From positions 1,321,712 through 1,385,711 of the forward strand of contig KE332515.1 of assembly GCA_000413015.1 (NCBI GenBank): a stretch of DNA of 64,000 nt. Direction: 5' to 3'. The stretch comes from Treponema socranskii subsp. paredis ATCC 35535. Lineage in GTDB: Bacteria > Spirochaetota > Spirochaetia > Treponematales > Treponemataceae. The stretch's first letter is position 1. Each line of letters begins with the position of its first letter. This document shows positions 1-8,972 of the stretch, one piece after another. A program made the position numbers and the translations under genes. A model generated the notes under the pieces. The model had not been told where the DNA came from. It did no database searches and was given only the letters and a program-made list of their open reading frames with translations.

Positions 1-30
1 CTCGGATTTGCTCGAATAAGTCCGGAGGTG

Positions 31-51
31 AAAAACGGCCAAGCCGTTTTT
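31..51. terminator. bidirectional terminator-like hairpin
   Basis: A perfect inverted repeat AAAAACGGC-caa-GCCGTTTTT is followed by further T residues on the plus strand. It probably ends a gene lying to the left of the window; being symmetrical it could act in either direction. Confidence 0.6.
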
Positions 52-65
52 CTTTCATACGAGGC

Positions 66-101
66 GCAAAAAAATCCTGCGCACTGCTCGGATTTTTTTG
101 C
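66..101. repeat. 12-bp A/T-rich inverted repeat
   Basis: GCAAAAAAATCC (66-77) and GGATTTTTTTGC (90-101) are perfect reverse complements around a 12-nt loop. The stem is weak, being mostly A-T. It could be a second terminator arm. The motif CTCGGATTT also occurs at 1-9, so a short direct repeat is present too. Confidence 0.4.
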
Positions 102-126
102 TCTTATATAATTTTTCTTTTCTCTA

Positions 127-138
127 TATACTGAAACT
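127..138 (+). promoter_or_regulatory. -10 box of a predicted leaderless promoter
   Basis: TATACT at 127-132 is followed by six bases and then ATG at 139; there is no Shine-Dalgarno sequence. The -35 region (TTATAT at 104-109) is a poor match. The layout equals that of the fdp, uppP, purB and relA promoters in this window. Confidence 0.4.
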
Positions 139-1647
139 ATGGCAGACTGTGATATGATGAAATTGCAAAACGGCAGCGACATCCGCGGCATCGCCGTAAG
201 CGGAGTCGAAGGCGAAAACGTCAACTTTACGGAAGCGGCGTGCAGCCGCATCGGGCAGGCGTTTGTACTGTGGCTTTCAAAAAAAATCGATAAACCCGTT
301 TCCGCGCTCACGATCGGGATCGGGCGCGATTCCCGCATTTCAGGCCCGTCTCTTTCGGCCGCCCTTGCAAAAGGCATGGCCTTTCAAGGCGCTCGCGTGG
401 TCAACTGCGGCCTTTCGACGACTCCTGCTATGTTTATGTCGACCGTATTTCCCGAAACGAAATACGACGGTGCGGTGATGATGACGGCAAGCCATCTTCC
501 GTTCAACAGAAACGGTGCAAAATTTTTTGACCGCGACGGAGGACTCGAACACGACGATATCGAATCGATATTGAAAAGCGCGGCGTCTCTCGATGAAGCT
601 TTTTCCGATTCGCCGCTTGCCTCTTTCGATCTGCTGTCGCTGTACGCCGCACACTTGCGGAAAACTATTTGCGCGGAGCTTGCAAAATCCGAAAGCGACA
701 AACCGCTTGCAGGTTTACGGATCGCAGTCGATGCGGGAAACGGATGCGCGGGCTTTTTCGTTTCGTCGATTTTACAGCCGCTCGGAGCCGATACTGCAGG
801 CAGCCGCTTTTTGGAAGCGGACGGCATGTTTCCGAACCACATCCCGAATCCTGAAAATAAAGCTGCAATGGAAGCCGCCCGAAGTGCAACCGTCGAAGCG
901 GGCGCCGATTTGGGATTGATTTTCGACACCGATGTCGACCGTATGTCCGCCGTGCTGCACACCGGAGCAGAAGTAAACCGCGATGCGATCATCGCGATGA
1001 TTTCCGCGATTTTGGCGCCTTCGTATCCGGGCGGAACGATAGTCACCGATTCGGTAACGTCGGACAGGCTTACGTATTTTTTGGAAAAGGTGCTCGGCTT
1101 ACGCCATCTGCGCTATATGCGCGGCTACAAAAACGTCATCAACAAATGCAAAGAGCTCAACGCAAAGGGCATCGTCTCGCCGCTTGCGATGGAAACGTCG
1201 GGACACGGCGCGCTCAAAGACAATTACTATCTCGACGACGGCGCTTTCCTCGCGGTAAAGCTCATCATCGCGCTTGCAAAAGCGAAAGCCGAAGGTAAAG
1301 CGATCGACAGCCTCATCGCGCGGCTGCCGCCGCTCGTCGAAGAATGTGAATACCGATTTAAAATCGGCACGGAGGATTTTAAAACCTACGGCAAAACCGT
1401 ACTCGCCGAATTTAAAAAGCGCGCCGAAACTGCAGGCTGGGATCTTCCGGAATCTTACGAGGGGATCCGCGTTTCGTTTAAAGGAGAAGACGCGCAGGGC
1501 TGGATGCTTCTCCGATTGAGTCTCCACGATCCGGTTATGCCGCTCAACATCGAAGGAGAACGCAAAGGCGATGCGGAAAAAATTATTAAAATTGCAAAAA
1601 CCCTGCTCGCCGGCTTCGACAAGCTCGATATGTCGTGCCTGCCGTAA
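139..1647 (+). CDS. phosphomannomutase/phosphoglucomutase family phosphohexomutase
   Basis: Alpha-D-phosphohexomutase of 502 aa. Family members move phosphate between C1 and C6 of glucose, mannose or related sugars in the cytoplasm, feeding glycan and exopolysaccharide synthesis. All four family signatures are visible: phosphoserine loop TASHLP (Ser118), Mg2+ loop DTDVDR near residue 263, sugar-binding loop METSGHG near 351, and a C-terminal phosphate-binding segment near 460-475. The start is set by a -10 box ending six bases upstream and no ribosome site, so the mRNA may be leaderless. It stands alone; a hairpin with a T-run follows at 1654-1681, overlapping the convergent mscS end. Sugar specificity (glucose, mannose or glucosamine phosphate) cannot be told from sequence alone. 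Confidence 0.88.
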   Translation: MADCDMMKLQNGSDIRGIAVSGVEGENVNFTEAACSRIGQAFVLWLSKKIDKPVSALTIGIGRDSRISGPSLSAALAKGMAFQGARVVNCGLSTTPAMFMSTVFPETKYDGAVMMTASHLPFNRNGAKFFDRDGGLEHDDIESILKSAASLDEAFSDSPLASFDLLSLYAAHLRKTICAELAKSESDKPLAGLRIAVDAGNGCAGFFVSSILQPLGADTAGSRFLEADGMFPNHIPNPENKAAMEAARSATVEAGADLGLIFDTDVDRMSAVLHTGAEVNRDAIIAMISAILAPSYPGGTIVTDSVTSDRLTYFLEKVLGLRHLRYMRGYKNVINKCKELNAKGIVSPLAMETSGHGALKDNYYLDDGAFLAVKLIIALAKAKAEGKAIDSLIARLPPLVEECEYRFKIGTEDFKTYGKTVLAEFKKRAETAGWDLPESYEGIRVSFKGEDAQGWMLLRLSLHDPVMPLNIEGERKGDAEKIIKIAKTLLAGFDKLDMSCLP

Positions 1648-1653
1648 AAAGCC

Positions 1654-1681
1654 TCAGCTTCGCTTCGTAGCTGATTTTTTT
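1654..1681 (+). terminator. terminator of the phosphohexomutase gene
   Basis: TCAGCT (1654-1659) pairs with AGCTGA (1669-1674), followed by seven T. It lies inside the last codons of the convergent mscS gene, so the two genes share their 3' ends. Confidence 0.45.
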
Positions 1682-2574
1682 GCCGGCGGAGATACCGGGG
1701 TCGAATCGTCGTGCGGTACGATTTCGACGCAGTTATACGACATGACGAGACCGTTTTCGTTCATAACACGCATCAGCGCGACAAACATATCGTTTTTCGT
1801 TTTGAGAAAATCGGAACTCTTGCACCACACCGCGACGGTCATATTTATATTGCTGTCGCCGAACCCGTCTATCCACACGGCGGGCGCAGGCTTTTTGATA
1901 ACCGTTTCGCACAGTTCGGGCGCTTTTAAAAGCACGTCGAGCGCATAGCGGATATCGGTGCCGTATTTCAGACCGAACGCAAACGTTATGCGCCGCGTCG
2001 AGTAGTACGAATTGTTTTGAAAGGTCGTATTGATGATCGACGAATTCGGAATGCGCACAAGCTGATTGTCGAGCGTGTGCACTTTCGTCGAAAGCAAATC
2101 GATCGAATCGACATCTCCGGTAACTCCGTTGACGACGATACGGTCGCCTACTTTGACAACGCCTTCGGTTATAACGAAGAGTCCGCTGATGACGTTGCTC
2201 ACCGTCGTCTGCGCCGCAAAACCGACGGCAAGCCCCGCAATACCCGCAGCTCCGAGCAGAGCGGTAAGTTTGATGCCGAAGCAGCTGAGTATATACATGA
2301 CGATCACCGAGTAAAAGACGTATTTTAACAATTTATGCAGGGCGACATTGTTCTGTTTGTTTATCTTTTGTTCGGGTATGCGATTGAGCGCATGGAAGGC
2401 GAGCTTATACAAAAACCAAATGATAGCGATGACGAAGATCGCTCCCGCAGCGCGAAAAAGATTCGTCCACGTAAAAAACGATTTTACCCACGCAAAAAGC
2501 GTTTCTTTGTGTTTGGAAAGCTGTTCCTGCGCCTGCTGTACGCCGATCGTTACGGTACTTGTCGATTCGTCCAT
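1654..2574 (-). CDS. MscS-family small-conductance mechanosensitive channel
   Basis: Inner-membrane channel of 306 aa that opens under membrane tension to release solutes during osmotic downshock. It has three predicted membrane segments within about residues 30-125; the third is the Gly/Ala-rich pore helix (GAAGIAGLAVGFA). A beta domain (VGDRIVVNGVTGDV) and an alpha/beta vestibule domain follow, and the C-terminus is Lys/Ser/Pro-rich. ATG at 2574 is preferred over a TTG two codons upstream because AGAGG lies six bases before it. It is the third gene of the leftward run metK-nth-mscS, 20 nt after nth, so probably cotranscribed. Length is usual for the family. Confidence 0.9.
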   Translation of the reverse strand: MDESTSTVTIGVQQAQEQLSKHKETLFAWVKSFFTWTNLFRAAGAIFVIAIIWFLYKLAFHALNRIPEQKINKQNNVALHKLLKYVFYSVIVMYILSCFGIKLTALLGAAGIAGLAVGFAAQTTVSNVISGLFVITEGVVKVGDRIVVNGVTGDVDSIDLLSTKVHTLDNQLVRIPNSSIINTTFQNNSYYSTRRITFAFGLKYGTDIRYALDVLLKAPELCETVIKKPAPAVWIDGFGDSNINMTVAVWCKSSDFLKTKNDMFVALMRVMNENGLVMSYNCVEIVPHDDSTPVSPPAKKSATKRS

Positions 2575-2594
2575 TTTCAACCTCTTGCCGATTA

Positions 2595-3239
2595 TTAATT
2601 TTTTAAAACGTCATTGTGTTTGCAGATATCGTTTATGAGACAGGTATCGCATTTCGGATTTCGCGCGGTACAAACGTAGCGTCCGTGGAGGATGAGCCAG
2701 TGGTGCGCGTGACGCATATATCGCTTGGGAACGCGGGAAACGAGGCTCTCTTCGACGGCAAGCGGAGTTGCCCCTTCGGCGAGTCCGATTTTCGGGCAGA
2801 TGCGCAGCAAGTGCGTGTCGACCGGCATGGTCGCTTTGTCGAAGACGACATTGAGCACGACGTTCGCCGTCTTTCTGCCGACACCGGGAAGCTTCATAAG
2901 CTCTTCGCGCGTCGAAGGCACTTCTCCGTTGAAATCATTGATGAGGATTTTACTGAGGGCGATGATGTGCGCCGCCTTCGTATGATAGAGTCCGATCGAC
3001 TTGATATAGGTTTCGAGTTTTTTTTGTCCGAGGGCGATGATTTTTTCAGGCGTGTCCGCGATTTTGTAGAGAGACTCGGTTGCGGCGTTGACGCTTTTGT
3101 CGGTCGCCTGAGCGGAAAGCACGACCGACACGAGCAACGTATACGCATTTTTCCATTGGAGTTCCGATTTCGGATCGGGGTTGTGCTTTTTAAAACGGTC
3201 GAATACCGTGCAGATTTCCCGCTCTGTCAGCAGTGTCAT
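2595..3239 (-). CDS. nth: endonuclease III (DNA glycosylase/AP lyase)
   Basis: Base-excision repair enzyme of 214 aa that removes oxidised pyrimidines and cleaves the abasic site. Visible are the helix-hairpin-helix LPGVGRKTA with the catalytic Lys, the VDTH segment with the catalytic Asp, and a complete [4Fe-4S] ligand set C-x6-C-x2-C-x5-C near the C-terminus (CTARNPKCDTCLINDIC). Length matches the family. The ATG lies four bases after the metK stop and has no clear ribosome site, so translation is probably coupled to metK. Confidence 0.95.
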   Translation of the reverse strand: MTLLTEREICTVFDRFKKHNPDPKSELQWKNAYTLLVSVVLSAQATDKSVNAATESLYKIADTPEKIIALGQKKLETYIKSIGLYHTKAAHIIALSKILINDFNGEVPSTREELMKLPGVGRKTANVVLNVVFDKATMPVDTHLLRICPKIGLAEGATPLAVEESLVSRVPKRYMRHAHHWLILHGRYVCTARNPKCDTCLINDICKHNDVLKN

Positions 3240-3243
3240 GAAA

Positions 3244-4413
3244 TTATGTCAGCGCACGCTTGAGCGCATCGGTTTTATCGGTTTTTTCCCAGCTGAATTC
3301 GCTTCGCCCGAAATGCCCGTAGGCCGCGGTCGCTTCGTAGATCGGACGTTTGAGATCGAGCGTTTTTACGATACCCGCAGGCGTACAGTCGAAAATTTCT
3401 TTTACGGCTTTCGTAATTTTTTCGACCGGCGCTTTTTCCGTGCCGAAAGTATCGACCATAATAGACACGGGAAAGGGAACGCCGATCGCATACGCGAGTT
3501 CGATTTCCGCTCTGTCGGCGAGGCCCGCGGCGACGATGTTTTTTGCGATATAACGCGCCATATAGGCTGCCGACCGGTCGACTTTCGACGGATCTTTACC
3601 GCTGAATGCGCCGCCTCCGTGTCGGCCCATACCGCCGTATGTGTCGACGATGATTTTGCGTCCTGTCAATCCCGCATCCCCCTGGGGGCCGCCGGTGACG
3701 AAACGCCCCGTAGGATTGATAAAGTATTTCGTATCTTTGTCGAGCAAACCCGTCGCATCGAGTACGGGTTTTATGATCCGTTCGATAATCGTCTCTTTGA
3801 TTTCACCGTGTTCGACCGAAGGATCGTGCTGATGAGAGACTACGACGGTATCGATCCGCAGGGGAACGTGTCCTTCGTATTCGATGGTCACTTGGCTTTT
3901 CGCGTCGGGACGCAGCCAGGCAATCGTTTTATTTTTTCTCAGTTCGGCCGCTTTTAAAAGCAGTTTATGCGCGTACATGACCGGCGCGGGCATAAGTTCG
4001 GGCGTTTCGCTGCACGCAAAGCCGAACATCATCCCCTGATCGCCGGCACCCTGCTGGCCGGTATATTCTTTGAGACCTTTACCGACGACACCCTGATTGA
4101 TGTCGGGCGATTGCTTGTGGATGACGTTGAGAACCGCCATCGATTCGCAGTCGAGACCGTAGGCGACGTCCGTATAGCCGATTTTTCTTGCCGTATCGCG
4201 CGCGATCCCTTCGATATCGAGCGTGCCTCCGGTTGTAATTTCACCGCCGACAAGCACCATACCCGTCGTTGCAAAAGTTTCGCATGCGACGTGACTTTCC
4301 GCGTCCCGGGCGAGGCAAGCGTCAAGGACGGCGTCGGAAATACGGTCGCAAATTTTATCCGGATGTCCTTCGCCTACCGACTCGGACGTAAAGAGATATC
4401 GTTTATTATTCAT
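3244..4413 (-). CDS. metK: S-adenosylmethionine synthetase
   Basis: Makes S-adenosylmethionine from methionine and ATP in the cytosol (389 aa, usual length). Signatures include [17 protein letters not shown] at the N-terminus, the hexapeptide-type signature [12 protein letters not shown] near residue 120, and the P-loop-like [19 protein letters not shown] near 265. GGAG lies about seven bases before the ATG. It is the first gene of a leftward operon with nth and mscS. A promoter TTGCCA-N17-TACTAT lies at 4454-4482. The short leader shows no recognisable SAM riboswitch. Confidence 0.97.
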   Translation of the reverse strand: MNNKRYLFTSESVGEGHPDKICDRISDAVLDACLARDAESHVACETFATTGMVLVGGEITTGGTLDIEGIARDTARKIGYTDVAYGLDCESMAVLNVIHKQSPDINQGVVGKGLKEYTGQQGAGDQGMMFGFACSETPELMPAPVMYAHKLLLKAAELRKNKTIAWLRPDAKSQVTIEYEGHVPLRIDTVVVSHQHDPSVEHGEIKETIIERIIKPVLDATGLLDKDTKYFINPTGRFVTGGPQGDAGLTGRKIIVDTYGGMGRHGGGAFSGKDPSKVDRSAAYMARYIAKNIVAAGLADRAEIELAYAIGVPFPVSIMVDTFGTEKAPVEKITKAVKEIFDCTPAGIVKTLDLKRPIYEATAAYGHFGRSEFSWEKTDKTDALKRALT

Positions 4414-4453
4414 CGTAGAGCTCCGAAATATTTGTTTACTTATTAATGAAAGT

Positions 4454-4482
4454 ATAGTATACTATTTGCAGTCGATTGGCAA
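4454..4482 (-). promoter_or_regulatory. predicted metK promoter
   Basis: On the minus strand, TTGCCA (4482-4477), 17 bases, then TACTAT (4459-4454), upstream of metK with a short leader and a GGAG ribosome site. It faces the promoter of the CBM48 gene back to back. Confidence 0.5.
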
Positions 4483-4489
4483 CAGCCGC

Positions 4490-4519
4490 TTGCAGCGCTC
4501 GCAAAAAGTATATTATAAA
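4490..4519 (+). promoter_or_regulatory. predicted promoter of the CBM48 gene
   Basis: TTGCAG (4490-4495), 18 bases, TATAAA (4514-4519). A GGAGG ribosome site follows about ten bases later, before the ATG at 4542. Confidence 0.45.
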
Positions 4520-4541
4520 GTAAAATATATGGAGGTTTTCC

Positions 4542-4856
4542 ATGTCGCTTAAAAAATCCTTTTCAAAAGACGGAAAAAAATGTTCCGTCACGTTCACCGT
4601 GCTTCCCGAAGCTGCGGGAACCGCAAAAACGATCAATATTGCAGGCGATTTTAACAGCTGGAGCAGCACCGAAACGCCCTTGAAAAAAAACAAAGACGGA
4701 TCTTTTTCAGTCAAACTGGATCTCGACACGGATAAAGAATATCAATTCCGCTACCTCATCGACGGACAGCGCTGGGAAAACGATTGGCAGGCGGACAAAT
4801 ATATTCCCGCCCCGTACTCCAACGCGGATAATTCCGTAGTTATTACAAAAAAATAA
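4542..4856 (+). CDS. stand-alone CBM48 / isoamylase N-terminal-like glycogen-binding protein
   Basis: Protein of 104 aa made of one early-set beta-sandwich. The core (INIAGDFNSWS, then the repeated pattern F-x-V-K-L-D-L and EYQFRYLIDG, then NSVV) matches the AMPK-beta/CBM48 glycogen-binding fold usually attached to branching or debranching enzymes. No catalytic domain is attached or adjacent. It probably binds alpha-glucan in the cytoplasm, since no signal peptide is seen. GGAGG lies six bases before the ATG. It is monocistronic, and its 3' side carries a long-loop inverted repeat (AGCGGCT near 4874 / AGCCGCT near 4909). The role is inferred. Confidence 0.82.
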   Translation: MSLKKSFSKDGKKCSVTFTVLPEAAGTAKTINIAGDFNSWSSTETPLKKNKDGSFSVKLDLDTDKEYQFRYLIDGQRWENDWQADKYIPAPYSNADNSVVITKK

Positions 4857-4946
4857 AACCGCCGGAAAAGCGGCTCGCATATACGGTATGTCCCGTTTGC
4901 GCACAAGCCGCTTGTAAAACGCTTTTTTCGAAAATACGCGCCGAGC

Positions 4947-7850
4947 TTAAGGTACGTGAATGATTTCGCGAGGTTTGCTGCCGTTCGCCGGTCCTACAAT
5001 GCCCCGCGCTTCCATCTCTTCGACGAGACGGGCCGCGCGGTTATAGCCGATTTTAAGCCTTCGCTGGATGTACGATGCCGACGCTTTTCCCGACTGCACG
5101 ACGATGTCGAGCGCCTGATTGTACAGAGGATCTTCGCCGTCGAACAAACTCGGCTCGCTGCTCTCTTCTTCTTCCGGTACAAAAATCTCTTCATCGATGT
5201 ATTCCGGCTCTCCGTATTTTTTCACACAGCTGACGACGTCTTCAACTTCCTGATCGCTGACGAAGGTCCCCTGAATGCGTACGGGAAACGGATTGACGGC
5301 GCTCGAATAAAGCATATCGCCTCTGCCCAATAATTTTTCCGCACCGACTTGGTCGATGATGATCCGGCTGTCCATTCCGGACGCGACCATAAACGCGATA
5401 CGCGCGGGAATATTCGCTTTAATCAATCCGGTGATAACGTCGGTCGAAGGCCGCTGCGTCGCGAGCACCAAGTGTATACCGATCGCGCGGCTCATCGCCG
5501 CAAGACGGGCGACCGTCGATTCAAGTTCTTTGCCCGTCGTCGCCATCAAATCGGCAAACTCGTCGATAATCAAAACGATATACGGAATCTTTTCGGTCGC
5601 TATGTGTTTTTCTTCGATCTTTTTATTGTAGCTCGCCACATCGCGGCAGCCCATACCGTCCAAAAGCGCGTAACGCCGCTCCATCTCACACAGCGCCCAC
5701 TGCAGCGCTTGAAACGCTTTTTTCGGTTCGGTGATGACCGGAACGAGCAAGTGCGGGATATCGTTATAGAGTTTCAGTTCGACGATCTTCGGATCGATTA
5801 AAATAAGTTTTACTTCCTGCGGCGAGCGCTTGTACAAAATCGAAAGGATCATACTGTTGACACACACCGATTTTCCGGAGCCCGTAGCGCCCGCAATCAA
5901 AAGATGCGGCGTTTTTACGAGATCGATAATCTGCGGTTTTCCGAGAATGTCTTTTCCGAGGATGACCGGTACCGACATCTTTTTGTATTCGCTCATATCC
6001 TTTTCGACGATTTCACGGAAACTGACGATGCTGCGCTCTTTGTTCGGTATTTCGATGCCGACCGCTTTTTTTCCGGGAATCGGCGCGACGATGCGGACGC
6101 TGCTTGCAGCAAGACGCAAAGCGATATTGTCCTGCAGCGCTGCGATTTTACTGAGCTTGACGCCCGGTGCCGGAAGCAGTTCGAACATCGTAACGACCGG
6201 TCCCTTTTTTATGCCGATGATATCCGCTTCGATATTGAATTCGTTGAGCGTTTCTTTAAGTTCGGCGGAAGCCTTTTTCGTTTCTTCATCGATTATCCAA
6301 TACTGATCGTTTTTATATTCGGTTAATAAATTCGCAGGAATTTTATACGGACCTTTCGGTTTTACCCTTTTTACAGGCTCCGGCTTTAAAACGGGAATTT
6401 CCTTTTCTCGTGCGCTGCCGAAAAATGCTTCAAGCTCTTCTTTAGAAGTCTTTGTATCCGCCCCCGAAACGGTACGGCCGTCTTCAATAACGGGAACGCC
6501 CGCCGAAAGAGCATTGTCGAAATTCGATAAATTTTTTCGCACATCGGCATCCATATCGTTGAAAACGTTTCCGGCAAAATCGCGCGGAGTTTCATTTCCG
6601 GATGCCGGGCCCGCTTCGTTCAAATCGGCATCGTATACGGTATTCGTTTTTCCGCCGAATGCAGCATCGTCCGTTTCTTCGTTCATATCGATATCGAAAA
6701 AATCAGGATCGAGCGATTCGCCGTGCAAAAGTTCATCGGAAGAATTTATCGATCCGTCCGTTTCGAAACCGCCGCCGAAAACGCTTTCGTCATCGGAAGA
6801 TACGCTTTCATCCGAATCCTGTAAAAAATCGTCTTCATTTTCCGACGAAATCATATCTTCAGCTTTGCGAGGTTTTTCTCTTTCCCAAAACGGTACGGTT
6901 TTGCGCTCCTCTTTTTCGCTCTCACCGGTATCCTCGTCGATCGTCAAATACGAAGCGCCGGCGTTTTCTTCGGGAAAATCGGGCCATGAAAGCTCTTCGA
7001 TTTCGCCGAGCGGAGCGTCGTCGCGAGCGGTAAGCGCGGTAAATTCCTCTTCGGAAATAAGCGCCGACGCATCTTCGCCCTTTCGTTCCGCACGGCTTTT
7101 TTCATCGGCTTCGGCATCGCCTCGAGCGCCGCGGGCCTCATCAAAAATATTTTCAAACGGGGAAGCAATATCGGATGAAGAGTCTTTCGCTTTCGAAAAG
7201 GTCTCCTCTGCTTCATTCGTTTTGCGGGAAGGCTTTTTTGCAAGCGAATCGATTTCGCGAGCGCTTTCGTAGGGATCGCTTTCGCCCTCTTTATCAATTT
7301 CCGTATCGTCCGCCGAAAAATCGGGAGCACTTATTTTTTCATCGTGCGTTCCGCCGTCCGTTTCCTCTCCTTTTTTTCCATGCGGGATTTTTTCAAATCC
7401 TCTCCGTTTTGCCGACTGCGTAATTTTATCCGCAATGATGCCCGCTCCGAGCCATTCTATGACGATGAGCATAATGCCGAATGCGATCGTAATGCCGATT
7501 TTTATGCCGGTAAAATCGGAACTGAATTCACCGATCGATTTGCAGATGTTTTCGGTGATTACGGCGGTAAAAAACGGAACGGCGGCAGTCAAAAGGCGCA
7601 TCGCTTTTCGTGCCGTCCATTTTCCCGAAAAACATGTCATCGCCGCGGCAAATAAAAACGCGGGAATGAGTATGCTCGAAAATCCGTATATCGAAAAAAG
7701 CATAGTGCCGAGTAAAAACAAAAAAGCGCCGAAGCCTGCGGTATATGCGATAAAATCGAAGGGCTGCAGTATGAACGCGAGAGAAAAAACCGCCGCAAAA
7801 AGCAGCAATACGACACCCGCAGCGTACTTCAGCTTGTTCAAACGTTCCAT
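4947..7850 (-). CDS. ftsK: FtsK/SpoIIIE-family DNA translocase
   Basis: Septum-anchored ATPase of 967 aa that pumps chromosomal DNA during cell division. In order: four hydrophobic segments in about residues 1-145; an acidic, Ser/Glu-rich low-complexity linker to about 490; the RecA-like motor with Walker A AGATGSGKS and Walker B YIVLIIDEFADLM; and a winged-helix gamma domain at the end (ASYIQRRLKIGYNRAARLVE), the part that reads polarity sequences on DNA. The start is put at ATG 7850 rather than 7862 because GGGAG sits between the two, five bases before 7850. The gene is monocistronic and divergent from the FMN enzyme gene. Confidence 0.95.
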   Translation of the reverse strand: MERLNKLKYAAGVVLLLFAAVFSLAFILQPFDFIAYTAGFGAFLFLLGTMLFSIYGFSSILIPAFLFAAAMTCFSGKWTARKAMRLLTAAVPFFTAVITENICKSIGEFSSDFTGIKIGITIAFGIMLIVIEWLGAGIIADKITQSAKRRGFEKIPHGKKGEETDGGTHDEKISAPDFSADDTEIDKEGESDPYESAREIDSLAKKPSRKTNEAEETFSKAKDSSSDIASPFENIFDEARGARGDAEADEKSRAERKGEDASALISEEEFTALTARDDAPLGEIEELSWPDFPEENAGASYLTIDEDTGESEKEERKTVPFWEREKPRKAEDMISSENEDDFLQDSDESVSSDDESVFGGGFETDGSINSSDELLHGESLDPDFFDIDMNEETDDAAFGGKTNTVYDADLNEAGPASGNETPRDFAGNVFNDMDADVRKNLSNFDNALSAGVPVIEDGRTVSGADTKTSKEELEAFFGSAREKEIPVLKPEPVKRVKPKGPYKIPANLLTEYKNDQYWIIDEETKKASAELKETLNEFNIEADIIGIKKGPVVTMFELLPAPGVKLSKIAALQDNIALRLAASSVRIVAPIPGKKAVGIEIPNKERSIVSFREIVEKDMSEYKKMSVPVILGKDILGKPQIIDLVKTPHLLIAGATGSGKSVCVNSMILSILYKRSPQEVKLILIDPKIVELKLYNDIPHLLVPVITEPKKAFQALQWALCEMERRYALLDGMGCRDVASYNKKIEEKHIATEKIPYIVLIIDEFADLMATTGKELESTVARLAAMSRAIGIHLVLATQRPSTDVITGLIKANIPARIAFMVASGMDSRIIIDQVGAEKLLGRGDMLYSSAVNPFPVRIQGTFVSDQEVEDVVSCVKKYGEPEYIDEEIFVPEEEESSEPSLFDGEDPLYNQALDIVVQSGKASASYIQRRLKIGYNRAARLVEEMEARGIVGPANGSKPREIIHVP

Positions 7851-7950
7851 CGATACTCCCATAATCGAGTTTACAATTCAAACGCGTTTTTGAAAAACCG
7901 CGTTCGTTTTCCGTTCTATCAATATCGGCAGATTTTATATCCGGTTTTAG

Positions 7951-7979
7951 TGGAAAACTTCGAACGTTTCGGCTATAAT
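7951..7979 (+). promoter_or_regulatory. predicted promoter of the FMN enzyme gene
   Basis: TGGAAA (7951-7956), 17 bases, consensus TATAAT (7974-7979). Transcription should start near 7986, so the in-frame ATG at 7978, which lies inside the -10 box, cannot be the start codon. The next in-frame ATG is 7990, giving a leader of only a few bases. Confidence 0.55.
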
Positions 7980-7989
7980 GCGGCAATGG

Positions 7990-8925
7990 ATGGGTATTGT
8001 GGCGAACCGTTTTGAATTCAAATGCGCCGTTTGTTCCGTATGCGACGGAAGAGGCTGTGTCGGACAGATGCCGGGCATGGGCGGCGTCAACAATAATAAA
8101 AATTTCAAATTGAATTTCGAAGGATGGAAAAAGCTTCGGCAAAAAGCGGTATCGGAAGGAACGATCAAATCGATTTTATCGATACCCGTCGAAACGAGCG
8201 CAGTGCGGGCGGGACCCGTTACCGGTGCGGTACAGAACATCGGCTTCGAAAAAGAAGAATATTTTTATCTGCCTTATTTTTCGGCCGCGCGCTACGGGGA
8301 CATCGGTTTGTGCGTCGGCGACGGTTACCCCGATTATAAGCTGCACTACGGACTCGATGCGGTACGGAAACTGCAAAAAGCCGAGCCGGATTTGAAAGCG
8401 GCGGTATTTTTAAAACCCTATCCGAACGAAAAACTTTTCGAACGCATCGAAGCAGCCCGAGACGTCGCGGAAATAATCGGCAACGATATCGACTCGTACA
8501 ATATTGAAACGATGCGGAATCTCGTACGCTTGGAAAAAAAGACGCCTGCGCTGATTTCGGAAATCAGAAAAAAGATTTCCGTACCCTATGCACTAAAAGG
8601 AATTTTCAGCAAAGAAGATATCGAGCTCGTAAAAGAAGTCAAACCGGACATAGCTTTCATTTCGAATCACGGAGGGCGCATCGATACGCGCGAAGGAAGT
8701 ACGGCGGAATTCCTTGCCGAATACGGAAAAGAAATCAAAAAATATTGCGGCGAGATTTGGGTTGACGGCGGAGTGAGAACGCGCCATGATATACAAACGG
8801 CGCTTTTTTACGGAGCGTCGCAGGTAATCATCGCACGTCCCTTCGTTGCAGCCCTCGTTTCGGACGGCATCGGCGGTATGATAAAAAAGATCGATGAAAT
8901 CATCCTCGGAGAAATCATCGATTAA
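7990..8925 (+). CDS. FMN-dependent alpha-hydroxy-acid dehydrogenase family protein
   Basis: TIM-barrel flavoenzyme of 311 aa related to lactate/glycolate oxidases and type 2 IPP isomerase. The family FMN/substrate motifs are present near the C-terminus: ISNHGGR with the catalytic His and the Arg of the active site, then WVDGGVRTRHDIQTALFYGA and VIIARPF for FMN phosphate. The N-terminus has a Cys-rich segment CAVCSVCDGRGCVGQMPGMG, spaced like a metal or Fe-S site, which I recall from similar anaerobe proteins. ATG 7990 is chosen because the promoter -10 box overlaps the upstream ATG. The gene is monocistronic. The substrate is unknown. Confidence 0.8.
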   Translation: MGIVANRFEFKCAVCSVCDGRGCVGQMPGMGGVNNNKNFKLNFEGWKKLRQKAVSEGTIKSILSIPVETSAVRAGPVTGAVQNIGFEKEEYFYLPYFSAARYGDIGLCVGDGYPDYKLHYGLDAVRKLQKAEPDLKAAVFLKPYPNEKLFERIEAARDVAEIIGNDIDSYNIETMRNLVRLEKKTPALISEIRKKISVPYALKGIFSKEDIELVKEVKPDIAFISNHGGRIDTREGSTAEFLAEYGKEIKKYCGEIWVDGGVRTRHDIQTALFYGASQVIIARPFVAALVSDGIGGMIKKIDEIILGEIID

Positions 8926-8972
8926 CGATTTTGCGGTAATAATTTTACATTGATTTTTTTACAGAGGTTTTT

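Noticed and set aside
1-120. Open frame running in from the left edge
   Set aside because: It crosses two hairpins typical of a terminator region and reads no recognisable protein, so it is probably spacer.
384-1046. 220-codon open frame antisense to the phosphohexomutase
   Set aside because: Shadow of a strongly conserved gene; no start signals.
3181-3957. 258-codon plus-strand frame across metK and nth
   Set aside because: Antisense to metK, which has unmistakable signatures in the other strand.
4414-4480. SAM riboswitch before metK
   Set aside because: The leader is too short and shows no kink-turn or other riboswitch core.
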